Positions 23,993 to 32,487 of a stretch of 64,000 nucleotides of DNA are shown here, in pieces (within the stretch, counting starts at the first letter, position 1; each line of letters begins with the position of its first letter). The DNA comes from Ethanoligenens harbinense YUAN-3 (GTDB lineage Bacteria; Bacillota; Clostridia; Oscillospirales; Ethanoligenentaceae): contig NC_014828.1 of NCBI RefSeq assembly GCF_000178115.2, positions 2,077,310 through 2,141,309 of the forward strand. Reading direction: 5' to 3'. The notes beneath the pieces were generated by a model, which was given only the letters and a program-made list of their open reading frames with translations, had not been told where the DNA came from and ran no database searches. The position numbers and the translations under genes were made by a program.

Positions 23993-24363
23993 CGCTGCGT
24001 CCTCCTTTCCGCCACGGCAAACGCCATGGCGTGGGTCTGATCGTGCGTGATACTGACATGCAGCACCAGTCCCAGTTTCTCCGCAAGCGCGCGCGCCCGT
24101 CCGGAAAGTGCATAATAGGGTTTACCGGCGCCGTCCCGCAGCAATTCCACCTCATGCAGGGCGAAACCGCGCACCCCCGTGCCCAGCGCTTTCGCAAACG
24201 CTTCTTTTGCACAGAAATGCGCGGCATACGAACCCAGACTGTTTTTTTGCAGAAGGAGCGCCTGTTCCCGTTCTCCATACACGCGGGAAAGATCGCGGTG
24301 CCTCCCGAGCAAACGGCGTATCCGCTCCAGTTCCACCGTGTCTGCCCCCACGCCGTAAATCAC
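23989..24363 (-). CDS. acpS: Holo-[acyl-carrier-protein] synthase
   Basis: 124 residues, usual size. The family motifs GVGADTVELERI (Asp8 for Mg) and HFCAKEAFAKALGTG (catalytic Glu in the KEA motif) are both present, with VSITHDQTHAMAFAVAE closing the fold. The trimeric enzyme moves 4'-phosphopantetheine from CoA to acyl carrier protein, giving active ACP for fatty acid synthesis. It overlaps the upstream small membrane protein gene and the downstream nnr gene by 4 bases each, so the three genes are translationally coupled. Confidence 0.96.
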   Translation of the reverse strand: MIYGVGADTVELERIRRLLGRHRDLSRVYGEREQALLLQKNSLGSYAAHFCAKEAFAKALGTGVRGFALHEVELLRDGAGKPYYALSGRARALAEKLGLVLHVSITHDQTHAMAFAVAERRTQR

Positions 24364-24875
24364 AGCACGGCCCGCGGATTGGCCGCCCGCACGGCCTTTT
24401 GGATGCGCTCGTCGGGACTGAACAGCAGCAGGGTCCTGCCACCGCTCTTGCTGTCAACGATCAGATACCAGGTTCCGTCCTTGTCATGGGCGGACGCATC
24501 CACACGCTTGCGCACCTCGGCTTCGCCCAACTGCCGGCGGTGCGCCTCGTCGAAGGGAGCAAAGTGCTCAATGGCGCGCAGGTCGAGGGAAAGCAGACGG
24601 CGGCGCTTTTTCTGCGCGATGATCACGTCGATATCCAGATCAAAATTGGTTAAGATATATTCATATTCCAGTTCAAACCGCCGCAGGATCATCCAGCCGC
24701 CCCAAATGCAGAGCAACAGCGCCAAAATGCCGAACGTCGCCAGCAGTTGTGTGGCCACGCAGATGAAAAACAGCCCCAGCCCCAGCGCAATGGACGCCAG
24801 AACCACACCGATCTTCAGCGCGAGCGTGACACGGTCCGTCCGGCGTTTCACCAGGCATTCCACATACGTATCCAA
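24360..24875 (-). CDS. Small membrane protein, DUF6106-like, unknown function
   Basis: 171 residues. Two adjacent transmembrane helices near the N-terminus (about 18-40 and 44-63: VTLALKIGVVLASIALGLGLFFICVATQLLATFGILALLLCIWGGWMIL) are followed by a soluble domain with FELEYEYILTNFDLDIDVIIAQKKRRRLLSLDLRAIEHFAPF, a beta-rich PH-like pattern seen in clostridial DUF6106 proteins. The C-terminus LIVDSKSGGRTLLLFSPDERIQKAVRAANPRAV resembles the end of that family. No enzymatic residues are obvious. It is the first gene of the acpS-nnr-lipoprotein operon and has its own promoter. The family name is from memory and should be treated as tentative. Confidence 0.75.
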   Translation of the reverse strand: MDTYVECLVKRRTDRVTLALKIGVVLASIALGLGLFFICVATQLLATFGILALLLCIWGGWMILRRFELEYEYILTNFDLDIDVIIAQKKRRRLLSLDLRAIEHFAPFDEAHRRQLGEAEVRKRVDASAHDKDGTWYLIVDSKSGGRTLLLFSPDERIQKAVRAANPRAVL

Positions 24876-24911
24876 TAAAAGCCCTCCGATATGGTATCAT
24901 TCTACAAAAAC

Positions 24912-24940
24912 AGTATAGCATACCCGTTTTTTTTTTACAA
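24912..24940 (-). promoter_or_regulatory. Sigma-A promoter of the DUF-acpS-nnr operon
   Basis: On the minus strand TTGTAA (24940-24935), a 17-bp spacer containing an A-run, and TATACT (24917-24912). Confidence 0.7.
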
Positions 24941-24976
24941 CCTGCGACATACTCCCCCGCCGATTTTCAAACGGCC

Positions 24977-25005
24977 TTGTATCCATTGCAAAGTCGTGCT
25001 ATATT
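24977..25005 (+). promoter_or_regulatory. Sigma-A promoter of the ferritin-like gene
   Basis: TTGTAT (24977-24982), a 17-bp spacer and TATATT (25000-25005), about 50 bases ahead of the ATG. Confidence 0.65.
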
Positions 25006-25053
25006 GTAAGCAGATTTCAGTCTGTCTACGCGATGCGGAAAGGATGTTGACGT

Positions 25054-25368
25054 ATGCCAGATTTTGCAAACCCGTTTCAGGGGAATGTGGATCGCAAACT
25101 GACCAGGGACGAGCTGATCCAGGCCATCCGGTTGGACATTGCCGGCGAGCTGGAAGCCATCTATGTATACGATGCGCATGTGCAGGCGACCGACAGCCCC
25201 GAAGCCCGCGCCGTGCTCAGCGACATCCGCGACGAGGAAAGAACGCATGTGGGCGAGCTCATCACGCTGCTCCGGCACCTCGACCCGAAAGAAGCCAAGC
25301 TGTTCCTCAACGGCGAAACCGAGGTCAAGAAACTGCTGGAAGGGCTCGACAAGTCCGCCGGAGACTGA
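25054..25368 (+). CDS. Encapsulated-ferritin-like protein (EncFtn family)
   Basis: 104 residues. The two-helix core aligns by eye with encapsulin cargo ferritins: LDIAGELEAIYVYDAH (Glu32, Glu34, Tyr39) and SDIRDEERTHVGELITLLRHLDP (Glu61/Glu62, His65), the same residues and spacing that form the di-iron ferroxidase site at the subunit interface in EncFtn. Such proteins oxidise Fe(II) and are usually packed into encapsulin shells. No shell gene is adjacent here, and the C-terminal tail (EVKKLLEGLDKSAGD) lacks the usual LTVGSL-type targeting peptide. It has its own promoter and a strong terminator, so it is a single-gene unit. An iron-handling or oxidative-stress role is likely. Confidence 0.82.
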   Translation: MPDFANPFQGNVDRKLTRDELIQAIRLDIAGELEAIYVYDAHVQATDSPEARAVLSDIRDEERTHVGELITLLRHLDPKEAKLFLNGETEVKKLLEGLDKSAGD

Positions 25369-25420
25369 GGATCGTCCCGGTTTCCGCAAGCGCCCGCACC
25401 GTTTTCAAACAGAACAACAA

Positions 25421-25463
25421 AAAGCCATGCACGGGCCTTTGCAAAGGCCGGGTGCATGGCTTT
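25421..25463. terminator. Bidirectional terminator between ferritin-like gene and cobO
   Basis: AAAGCCATGCAC (25421-25432) pairs with GTGCATGGCTTT (25452-25463), with an inner GGCCTTTGCAAAGGCC foldback. A-runs and T-runs on either side make it usable from both strands, serving both convergent genes. Confidence 0.9.
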
Positions 25464-25521
25464 TTTGTATGCGGGGACGGGCATACGGACGCCGCCGCTC
25501 CGCCAAGGCGCGAACCGGCTC

Positions 25522-26040
25522 TCAGAACTCGATCCCTCTGCGCGCCTGGATGCCCCGGTCATACGGATGCTTGACGCAGCGGATCTCCGAAACATAGTCC
25601 GCGCAGTCGATCAGCGCCTGGGGCGCGTCCCGCCCGGTGAGCACCAGTTCGACCCCCTTGGGCCTGCCGCGCACGCAGGCAAGCAGGGCCGCCGGGTCGA
25701 GCATGCCCGCGGAGGCCGCACCGATGGCTTCGTCCAGCACCACCAGGTCGTATTGGGGCAGCGCGGCGCACGCCTCCCGGAAGCAACGCTCCTGCCCTTC
25801 CCGGCAGACCGCCCGCTCTGCTTCATCCATGTAGGGGATAAATTTTTTCACATCGGTGCGCAATACACGGATGCCCAGCCTGCGCAGGGAATACAGTTCT
25901 CCGGTATCTCGCCCCTTGAGGAACTGCACGACCAGCACGCGCAGCCCCGCGCCCGCAGCCCGGCAGGCCAGCCCCATTGCCGCCGTGGTCTTGCCCTTCC
26001 CGTCGCCGGTATAGATATGCACCAGTCCCGTTTCCGCCAT
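25522..26040 (-). CDS. cobO: Cob(I)yrinic acid a,c-diamide adenosyltransferase
   Basis: 172 residues from the ATG at 26040, set by GGAGG 7 bases upstream; the frame is open further but without a start site. The P-loop VHIYTGDGKGKTTAAMGLACRAAG (about 6-29) is the CobO/BtuR signature, followed by VVQFLKGRDTGEL and the Walker B-like LVVLDEAIGAASAGML. The C-terminal HPYDRGIQARRGIEF is the family's usual ending. The enzyme transfers the adenosyl group of ATP to the cobalt of corrinoids. No other cobalamin gene is near, so it may serve salvage. The call is strong. Confidence 0.94.
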   Translation of the reverse strand: MAETGLVHIYTGDGKGKTTAAMGLACRAAGAGLRVLVVQFLKGRDTGELYSLRRLGIRVLRTDVKKFIPYMDEAERAVCREGQERCFREACAALPQYDLVVLDEAIGAASAGMLDPAALLACVRGRPKGVELVLTGRDAPQALIDCADYVSEIRCVKHPYDRGIQARRGIEF

Positions 26041-26245
26041 GCTTTGCTCCTCCCTGTTTTCCACCGAAGCGGATGCGTTGTTCCATCCAGTATACACCGC
26101 GCCGGACATATGGTAAATGCCCCGCCGGGGCGGCGGCGTTCTTCCCTCCGGGCGGTTGACGAACCGCGGCAATGCGTCTACAATGAAACTGGTTTCTTTC
26201 CCGGCCGCGGGGCCGCTATCCCGACATTTAAAAGAGGTAACACTG

Positions 26246-27172
26246 ATGAACGAATACACATTCGACGACCTGCGCACGCCCGAAGGCGCCACCATTTTTA
26301 CCGACGGCATCGGCGCGAACATTATGACCCGCATCCTGATCGAATCCAAAGCCCAAAAGGTCTGGGATATGGCCGAGGTAAAAAACCTGCCCTCGCTCAG
26401 CACCTTTGAGATACGGAAAATCATCACGCGGGTATTCGACAACTCCCTGGCCAAAAAAGGATACTTTGGCGCCGACGGCGGGGACGCGCTCAAGCTCAGC
26501 CATAACATCCGCAAAAAACTGATCTACGATTTTCTGGAACAGCGGCTTCATCCCAGCATTTTCCGCCTGTTCCACTCCGCTGTGCACGAACTGGAAAACC
26601 TGTCCTCCGGCCAGACGCTGTACCTCATCGCGCCGTTCGCCTACTGCCCCGTGGGCATCGGCTATTCCAAAGTGTATGCCAAGGCGTTCAGCCTGCTTTT
26701 GCAGTCGTCCATCCTGCTCGCCGCGTTCCGACGCTGCATCGACACCAATTTCAGGATTGACGACCCGCTCAGTGAGCTTTTATTCCGCCGACGCCTCTAT
26801 ACCATCAAGGCCGGCTGCGACTTCATCCCCATGGACAAAGTGGAGAACGCCTACCTGTACCGCGCAAGAATCGCCAAATGGAACTGGCTGCTGCGCAACC
26901 AGTATACCGATATCCTGCTGGAAAAACGACTGCCCCGCCACATGGGGGAAGCGGGCTTTTTCCGTCCGCGCATCTTTGCCGCCGTGCGCGACAAGCGGTA
27001 CGGCCTTCCAACGGACACGTGGTACAGCGCGGATGTCGATGGACTACGCTGGGAAAACGGCGGCACCACCCTTTTCGTCACGCTGTATGATGTTGAGCGG
27101 CCCGACCGCGTCGTCGGCTCGGTCGATCTGGCCGACGTCATCTTTACCCTTATCGCCCAAGACGAGACATAA
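26246..27172 (+). CDS. Conserved-looking protein of unknown function
   Basis: 308 residues from the ATG at 26246 (AAAGAGGT upstream). I do not recognise a family. It opens with TPEGATIFTDGIGANIMTRILIES and has a helical middle rich in Arg/Lys (LSHNIRKKLIYDFLEQRLHPSIFRLFHSAVHELENL), a hydrophobic stretch LIAPFAYCPVGIGYSKVYAKAFSLLLQSSILLAAF (about 130-165) that could be membrane-associated or buried, and a beta-rich C-terminus (TWYSADVDGLRWENGGTTLFVTLYDVERPDRVVGSVDLADVIFTL). Four cysteines at most and no metal-binding cluster are seen. It precedes fbp by 50 bases on the same strand with no terminator between, so co-transcription with gluconeogenic Fbp is likely. Confidence 0.75.
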   Translation: MNEYTFDDLRTPEGATIFTDGIGANIMTRILIESKAQKVWDMAEVKNLPSLSTFEIRKIITRVFDNSLAKKGYFGADGGDALKLSHNIRKKLIYDFLEQRLHPSIFRLFHSAVHELENLSSGQTLYLIAPFAYCPVGIGYSKVYAKAFSLLLQSSILLAAFRRCIDTNFRIDDPLSELLFRRRLYTIKAGCDFIPMDKVENAYLYRARIAKWNWLLRNQYTDILLEKRLPRHMGEAGFFRPRIFAAVRDKRYGLPTDTWYSADVDGLRWENGGTTLFVTLYDVERPDRVVGSVDLADVIFTLIAQDET

Positions 27173-27223
27173 GCCTTTTGGCGCGGATCAATACGATATC
27201 GCCTAAACAGAGGAGTCCTGCCG

Positions 27224-29122
27224 ATGGATCAAACGGATGCAAAAACCAAGTATTTTCACCTTCTTGCCGCCCAATACCCCTCGGTGCAGGATGTCTGCAC
27301 CGAGATCATCAACCTGCAGGCCATCCTCAACCTGCCCAAGGGCACCGAGCATTTCATGAGCGACCTGCACGGGGAGTATGAGGCGTTTTACCACATCCTG
27401 AACAACTGCTCGGGCGTGGTGCGCGAAAAAGTGGACCTGCTGTTTGCCTCCACCATGTCGGAATCCGAGCGTTCCGAACTCTGCACACTCATCTATTATC
27501 CCCGCGAAAAGCTCAAGATGACCCGGGTGGACGGCAAAAACTCGCCCGCGTGGTACCGCTTCACGCTGCAGTGCATGATTGAGCTGGCCAAGATGCTTTC
27601 TTCCAAATACACGCGCTCCAAGGTCCGCAAGGCCATGCCGAAAGCATACGCCTACATTCTGGATGAGCTGCTGCACGCGCAGCCCGACGAGGACAACAAC
27701 CAGCTGGTCTACCACGACAAGATCATCGACACCCTCATCGGGCTGGGCGGCGGCGACGCGTTCATTGAGGCGCTGGCCGTGCTCATCAAGCGGCTGGCGG
27801 TGGATCACCTGCACATCGTGGGCGACATCTTCGACCGCGGCCCCCGCCCCGACACCATTATTGAGTTCCTGATGGGCCACCACTCGTTCGACATCGAGTG
27901 GGGCAACCACGACATCCTCTGGATGGGCGCGGCGGCGGGCAGCGAAGCCTGCGTGGCCACCGTGGTGCGCAACAGCGTATCCCACCACAACATGGATGTG
28001 CTCGAGCGGGGCTATGCCATCAGCCTGCGTCCGCTCACCCTGTTCGCGCAGCGGGTCTACAGCGCGTATGACGACCCGAACGAAGCCGCCCTCCAGGCGA
28101 TCTCGGTGATCCTGTTCAAGATTGAGGGACAGATCATCAAGCGGCACCCGGAATACCACATGGAAGACCGCCTGCTGCTGGACAAGATCCATTACGAAGC
28201 CAAGACCGTGCACGCCTACGGCAAAGACTGGCCGATGCGCACGGTGGATTTCCCCACGGTGGACCCCAAAGACCCCTATACGCTCACACCGGAGGAACAG
28301 GCCGTGCTTGCCGATCTGAAAAACGCGTTTCTGGAAAGTGAGCGGCTTGCCCGGCACATCCGCTTCCTGTATGAAACCGGCAGCGTCTACCTCTGCTTCA
28401 ACCAGAACCTGCTGTTTCACGGCTGCATCCCGATGAACGAGCACGGGCAATTCGAAACGCTGTTCGTGGACGGCAACGCCTGCAAGGGCAAGGCGTATAT
28501 GGACGCCACCGAGCGGGTGGCGCGCCGCGCCTATTTCGGCGACCGGGATCAGAGCAGTCTGGACTTCATGTGGTACCTGTGGTGCGGCAGCAAATCCCCG
28601 CTCTGCGGGCGCATCGTCAAAACATTCGAGCGCATGTGGGTCACCGACCGCGAAGCCTGGGTGGAACCACAAAACGATTATTATGTATACTGCCAGCAGA
28701 AAGCCTCCTGCCGTATGGTACTGCGCGAATTCGGTCTGTTCGGGGATTTCTGCCACATCATCAACGGCCACCTGCCCGTCAAGGTCATCCGCGGCGAGCG
28801 GCCGGTTAAGGGTGGCGGCGCGCTCATCACCATCGACGGCGGCTTTTGCCGCGCCTATCAGAAAACCACCGGCATCGCAGGCTATACCCTCATCTTCAAC
28901 TCACACGGTCTGCGCCTGATGTCGCACCAGCCCTTCAAGGGAAAAGAGCATGTCCTGCACGAAAACGGCGACATGCAGTCCCAGTCGGAGGTGATTGCCA
29001 CCGCGCCCAAACGGGTGCTGGTGATGGACGCCGACAACGGCCACGCCATCCGCGAACGCATCGCCGACCTGAAAGAACTGATGCGCATCTACCAGACCGA
29101 AGACCTGGACGGGCGCGTGTGA
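27224..29122 (+). CDS. fbp: Fructose-1,6-bisphosphatase, class III
   Basis: 632 residues, close to the 640-670 usual for class III. The metallophosphatase motifs are GTEHFMSDLHGEYEAF (Asp, His), GDIFDRGPRPD (about 203-213) and WGNHDILWMGAAAGSEAC (about 227-244), followed by conserved blocks DRDQSSLDFMWYLWCGSKSPLCGR and GHLPVKVIRGERPVKGGGALITIDGGFCRAYQKTTGIAGYTL. It removes the 1-phosphate from fructose 1,6-bisphosphate in gluconeogenesis; the B. subtilis enzyme needs PEP or Mn. The stop lies 13 bases from the end of the convergent Nudix gene. No frameshift. Confidence 0.97.
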   Translation: MDQTDAKTKYFHLLAAQYPSVQDVCTEIINLQAILNLPKGTEHFMSDLHGEYEAFYHILNNCSGVVREKVDLLFASTMSESERSELCTLIYYPREKLKMTRVDGKNSPAWYRFTLQCMIELAKMLSSKYTRSKVRKAMPKAYAYILDELLHAQPDEDNNQLVYHDKIIDTLIGLGGGDAFIEALAVLIKRLAVDHLHIVGDIFDRGPRPDTIIEFLMGHHSFDIEWGNHDILWMGAAAGSEACVATVVRNSVSHHNMDVLERGYAISLRPLTLFAQRVYSAYDDPNEAALQAISVILFKIEGQIIKRHPEYHMEDRLLLDKIHYEAKTVHAYGKDWPMRTVDFPTVDPKDPYTLTPEEQAVLADLKNAFLESERLARHIRFLYETGSVYLCFNQNLLFHGCIPMNEHGQFETLFVDGNACKGKAYMDATERVARRAYFGDRDQSSLDFMWYLWCGSKSPLCGRIVKTFERMWVTDREAWVEPQNDYYVYCQQKASCRMVLREFGLFGDFCHIINGHLPVKVIRGERPVKGGGALITIDGGFCRAYQKTTGIAGYTLIFNSHGLRLMSHQPFKGKEHVLHENGDMQSQSEVIATAPKRVLVMDADNGHAIRERIADLKELMRIYQTEDLDGRV

Positions 29123-29135
29123 TGGACGGCGGAGG

Positions 29136-29618
29136 TTACAGCGCGTGCCCGATCACATGTTCGATCTGGGTGGGCAGATGCAGCAGGCGGGCTTTCATGA
29201 AATCCGGCCGGAGCGGCAGCACGTCTACCCGAGCGAAATCGACCCACACAAACTCCAGATGCGGCGTGCCGTCCTTCTCCAGCTCTTTGGAAAAAAAGGT
29301 GCCGTCGGCGGGAATGGCGGGTTCCCCGTCGAACTCCACCAAATAATAGAATCCCAACTCGTGGAACGTTTTTCCTCTGTTGCGGAAAAAGTTTTCATGC
29401 ACCACCAGCAGCCGGTCGATTTTGACCGGCTGCCCCATTTCCTCCTGAAATTCACGGCACAGCGCCTGCTCCGAATCCTCAAACGGCTCCACCCGGCCGC
29501 CCGGGAAGGCATAATAACCATCCTTTTCACTCCGGTGCAGCAGCACTTTCCCTTGCCGGCACAGCACACCGGCCACACGAAAATGAAAGATACCGCCCGG
29601 TATTTCAAAACGGATCAT
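29136..29618 (-). CDS. Nudix hydrolase
   Basis: 160 residues from the ATG at 29618, which has AAGGAG 9 bases upstream; an ATG three codons earlier abuts that site and is less likely. The Nudix box reads GGRVEPFEDSEQALCREFQEEMG (about 35-57), matching GX5EX7REUXEEXGU with the catalytic REFQEEMG. Following residues FFRNRGKTFHELGFYYLVEFDG are typical of the ADP-ribose/NADH-type and YjhB-like subfamilies. It cleaves a nucleoside diphosphate linked to another moiety; the substrate is not determinable. It is convergent with fbp. Confidence 0.9.
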   Translation of the reverse strand: MIRFEIPGGIFHFRVAGVLCRQGKVLLHRSEKDGYYAFPGGRVEPFEDSEQALCREFQEEMGQPVKIDRLLVVHENFFRNRGKTFHELGFYYLVEFDGEPAIPADGTFFSKELEKDGTPHLEFVWVDFARVDVLPLRPDFMKARLLHLPTQIEHVIGHAL

Positions 29619-29680
29619 ACGGCTCATCTCCTTTACATTTTGGATAGATTCACACAAAATACACGTCGAGTAAAGCAACG

Positions 29681-29723
29681 CGCCCGTGCGCAGGCAGGCA
29701 AATCGCCTCCTTGCGCACGGGCG
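29681..29723 (-). terminator. Terminator of ireB
   Basis: CGCCCGTGCGCA (29681-29692) pairs with TGCGCACGGGCG (29712-29723), a 12-bp G+C-rich stem. On the minus strand the T-tract after it is weak (CGTTGCTTTACT). Confidence 0.7.
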
Positions 29724-29760
29724 CCCGAATGTTTGAAAAAATGCCGCGCAAACCCGCAGC

Positions 29761-30018
29761 TCAGGAATCGATATAAGACTGAATAAGCGTGTGCAGCAAT
29801 TCGTCGCGGTCAAGCTTGCGTATGAGCGCCCGCGCATTGTTGTGCGTGGTGATATAGGTCGGGTCCTCGGAAAGCAGATAGCCCACGATCTGGTTGACGG
29901 GGTTGTATCCTTTTTCTTTCAGGGCGGCATACACAGCCGTGAGGATTGTTTTCATTTCCTTGCCTTTGTCCTCATGGATCGAGAAAATCATAGTCGGTTC
30001 ATTTGGCTGCTCGTGCAT
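29761..30018 (-). CDS. ireB: IreB family regulatory phosphoprotein (UPF0297)
   Basis: 85 residues, normal size. The sequence TMIFSIHEDKGKEMKTILTAVYAALKEKGYNPVNQIVGYLLSEDPTYITTHNNARALIRKLDRDELLHTLIQSYI runs the whole length of the IreB/YrzL family. In Enterococcus, IreB is a small dimer phosphorylated by the PASTA-domain Ser/Thr kinase IreK and affects cell-wall stress and cephalosporin tolerance; the N-terminal Thr (NEPTMIF) is in the right place to be a phosphosite. In many Firmicutes it sits with ruvX; here it is alone with its own terminator. Confidence 0.94.
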   Translation of the reverse strand: MHEQPNEPTMIFSIHEDKGKEMKTILTAVYAALKEKGYNPVNQIVGYLLSEDPTYITTHNNARALIRKLDRDELLHTLIQSYIDS

Positions 30019-30087
30019 AACAGCACCCCCTGTTAGAATTAGGATACCCTATACCGGACCAATTTGCAAGACCCAATCCAAAACATT

Positions 30088-32472
30088 TTACACGCGCAGG
30101 ACCGCGCCAGCCTGCTCCAGCGCCGCGAGCATCTTCTGCACCGCCGCGTCAGCCTCCCTGTCGGTGAGGGTGTGGTCGGCCACGCGCAGCGTGACGGAGA
30201 ACGCCACACTCTTTTTGCCCGCCTCGATCTGCTGCCCCTGATAGACATCGAACAGGTGAATGCTTTCCAGCTTATCTTTTGCCGCGCCGCGCATCGCTTT
30301 TTCCAGCGTGAGCACGGGGACGGACGCGTCGCAGAGCACGGCAATGTCCCGCGTGGTGGCCGGAAATTTCGGCAGCGGGTGGTATTCCGCGCTCGTGCGC
30401 GCATGGGCAAACAGTGTGGCAAAGTCGATCTCCGCCGCATAGGCCCGCACGCCGATCTCGTAGTTTTCCAGCACCTGCGGATGCACTTCGCCAAGCAGCG
30501 CCAGTTCCTCGCCGCCCGCCAGAATGCGCGCGCACCGACCGGGATGATAGTACGGCAGGTCGGTCACGCGCTCCACGTCGAACGCGTCGATGCCCGCACC
30601 CGCGAGGATGGCTTCCACCGCGCCCTTGAGCGTGAAGTAGTCCGTGCCCTCGCCATACAGGCCGATCTCGATCTTTTGGCGTTCATCCGGAAGTTCCTGC
30701 CCGACTTCGGGCAGGTAGACGGTGCCGGCCTCATACAGCGCCGCCTCCAAATTGCGGGCCGCGTAGTTGCGCGCCAGCACATCCAGCATGGAAGGCAGCA
30801 GCGTGGTGCGCAGGATGCTGGTTTCTTCCCCCAACGGGTTGGAAATACGCACGCTGTTGCGCATCGGGTCGCCCGCCGGCAGGCGGATGAGGTCGCAGGC
30901 GCGCGGGCTGAGGAACGAATAGGTCTCGATCCCGCTCAGCCCGGCCGCGCGGGCCACCTCGCCCATCCGTTTTTCAAAGCGCTGCTTGGCGTTCAGCCCG
31001 CCCTGCGTGGTGGCTCCCAATGTGACCGTGACGGGGATCTGGTTGTAGCCGTAGATGCGTGCCACTTCCTCGGCCACATCGGCCTTGTGCTCCACGTCCG
31101 CACGGAACGACGGCACATGCACCACCCCGTCCCGCACGGTGAATTCCAGTCGTTTGAGCGCGTCTTCCATGAACACCGGCGAAAGCGACGTGCCCAGAAA
31201 CGCATTGATCCAATTCGGATCAAGCGCCACGGTCGTTTCCGTTTTGGCGCTGCGGTCGATATCCAGAGCGTCGTCGCAGACGACGCCCGCGTCGAGCAGC
31301 TCCACCAGTTCGCAGGCACGCGCGAGGGCAACCGGCGTGGCGGCGGCATTCAGCCCTTTTTCAAACCGTGCGGAGGCTTCGGTGCGCAGGCCCAGCTTCT
31401 TGGCGGCCAGACGCACATCCGGCCCGCTGAACATGGCCGATTCGAACACGATGGTATGGGTATCCGGCAGAATGCCGCTGCATTCACCGCCCATCACGCC
31501 CGCCACGGCCACCGGTTTCTCCGTATCCGCAATGACACAAATGGACGGGTCAAGCGCATGCTCCACGCCGTCGAGCGTGGTGATGCGCTCACCCTCCTCC
31601 GCCCGCCGCACCCGGATCGCGCCGCCCGCGATGGAGCGCACATCGAACGCATGGAGCGGCTGGCCGTATTCAAGCATGACATAGTTGGTGATGTCCACAA
31701 TGTTGTTGATGGGGCGCACGCCCGCCGCGCGCAGGCGCTCCCGCATCCAGCGCGGCGACGGCTTGATGCACACCTGCTTCACCGCGCGCGCGCAGTACCG
31801 CGTGCAGAGCTCCGGTGCGTCGATCTGCGCGGAGAGCAGATCGGAGGTTTTGCCCGCGCCGCCGCGCACGGCCGGAACATGCACCCGGCGGAGCTTGCGG
31901 TATGTGGCGGCCGCCTCGCGCGCCAGCCCGATGACCGACAGGCAATCCGGGCGATTGGGCGTGATCTCAAATTCCACGACCACATCGTCCAGCCCGACGG
32001 CCTTGCGGATGTCCTCGCCGGGCGCGCAGTCCTCCCGCAGGATGAAGATGCCGTCTTCGGCCGCGTAAGGGAAATCCGCCTGTGAAAGCCCCAGTTCTCC
32101 CAGCGAGCACAGCATGCCGTCGGACATCACGCCCCGCAGCTTGCCGCTGTTGATCCGCTTGCCGCCCGGCAGCAGCGCACCATCCAGCGCGGCGGGCACC
32201 AGCGCGCCCACGAACACGTTCTGCGCGCCGGTGACGATCTGCACCGACACCGGCCCGCCGGCATCCACCCGGCAGATAAGCAGATGATCGGAATCCGGAT
32301 GCTTTTCTATTGAAAGAATGGAGGCCACCACGACACCGCGGATCTCTTCACCCAGGGTCTCATAGCCTTCCACCTTCTGCCCGGTCATGGTCATATCTTC
32401 GGAAAACTGCCGCGGGGTGACGCCTTCCGGCACATCCACATGCTCCGCGAGCCATTTCATCGACAATTTCAT
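30088..32472 (-). CDS. pheT: Phenylalanine--tRNA ligase beta subunit
   Basis: 794 residues, typical for the bacterial beta subunit. It begins MKLSMKWLAEHVDV, has an EMAP/tRNA-binding domain (about 40-150, VVVASILSIEKHPDSDHLLICRVDAGG), B3/4 and B5 domains in the middle (FGVT-like editing region around EITPNRPDCLSVIGLAREAAA) and a C-terminal anticodon-binding FDX-ACB domain (KFPATTRDIAVLCDASVPVLTLEKAM ... SVTLRVADHTLTDREAD). With PheS it charges tRNA-Phe. It follows pheS by 15 bases, under the same T-box leader. Confidence 0.97.
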   Translation of the reverse strand: MKLSMKWLAEHVDVPEGVTPRQFSEDMTMTGQKVEGYETLGEEIRGVVVASILSIEKHPDSDHLLICRVDAGGPVSVQIVTGAQNVFVGALVPAALDGALLPGGKRINSGKLRGVMSDGMLCSLGELGLSQADFPYAAEDGIFILREDCAPGEDIRKAVGLDDVVVEFEITPNRPDCLSVIGLAREAAATYRKLRRVHVPAVRGGAGKTSDLLSAQIDAPELCTRYCARAVKQVCIKPSPRWMRERLRAAGVRPINNIVDITNYVMLEYGQPLHAFDVRSIAGGAIRVRRAEEGERITTLDGVEHALDPSICVIADTEKPVAVAGVMGGECSGILPDTHTIVFESAMFSGPDVRLAAKKLGLRTEASARFEKGLNAAATPVALARACELVELLDAGVVCDDALDIDRSAKTETTVALDPNWINAFLGTSLSPVFMEDALKRLEFTVRDGVVHVPSFRADVEHKADVAEEVARIYGYNQIPVTVTLGATTQGGLNAKQRFEKRMGEVARAAGLSGIETYSFLSPRACDLIRLPAGDPMRNSVRISNPLGEETSILRTTLLPSMLDVLARNYAARNLEAALYEAGTVYLPEVGQELPDERQKIEIGLYGEGTDYFTLKGAVEAILAGAGIDAFDVERVTDLPYYHPGRCARILAGGEELALLGEVHPQVLENYEIGVRAYAAEIDFATLFAHARTSAEYHPLPKFPATTRDIAVLCDASVPVLTLEKAMRGAAKDKLESIHLFDVYQGQQIEAGKKSVAFSVTLRVADHTLTDREADAAVQKMLAALEQAGAVLRV

Positions 32473-32487
32473 CGTGTACCCTCCCCC

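Noticed and set aside
22055-24040. A 661-codon plus-strand frame covering the lipoprotein and nnr genes
   Set aside because: It is antisense to nnr with both catalytic motifs present; the composition is that of a shadow.
30064-32085. A 673-codon plus-strand frame opposite pheT
   Set aside because: PheT is unambiguous and in an operon with pheS; the opposite frame is compositional.
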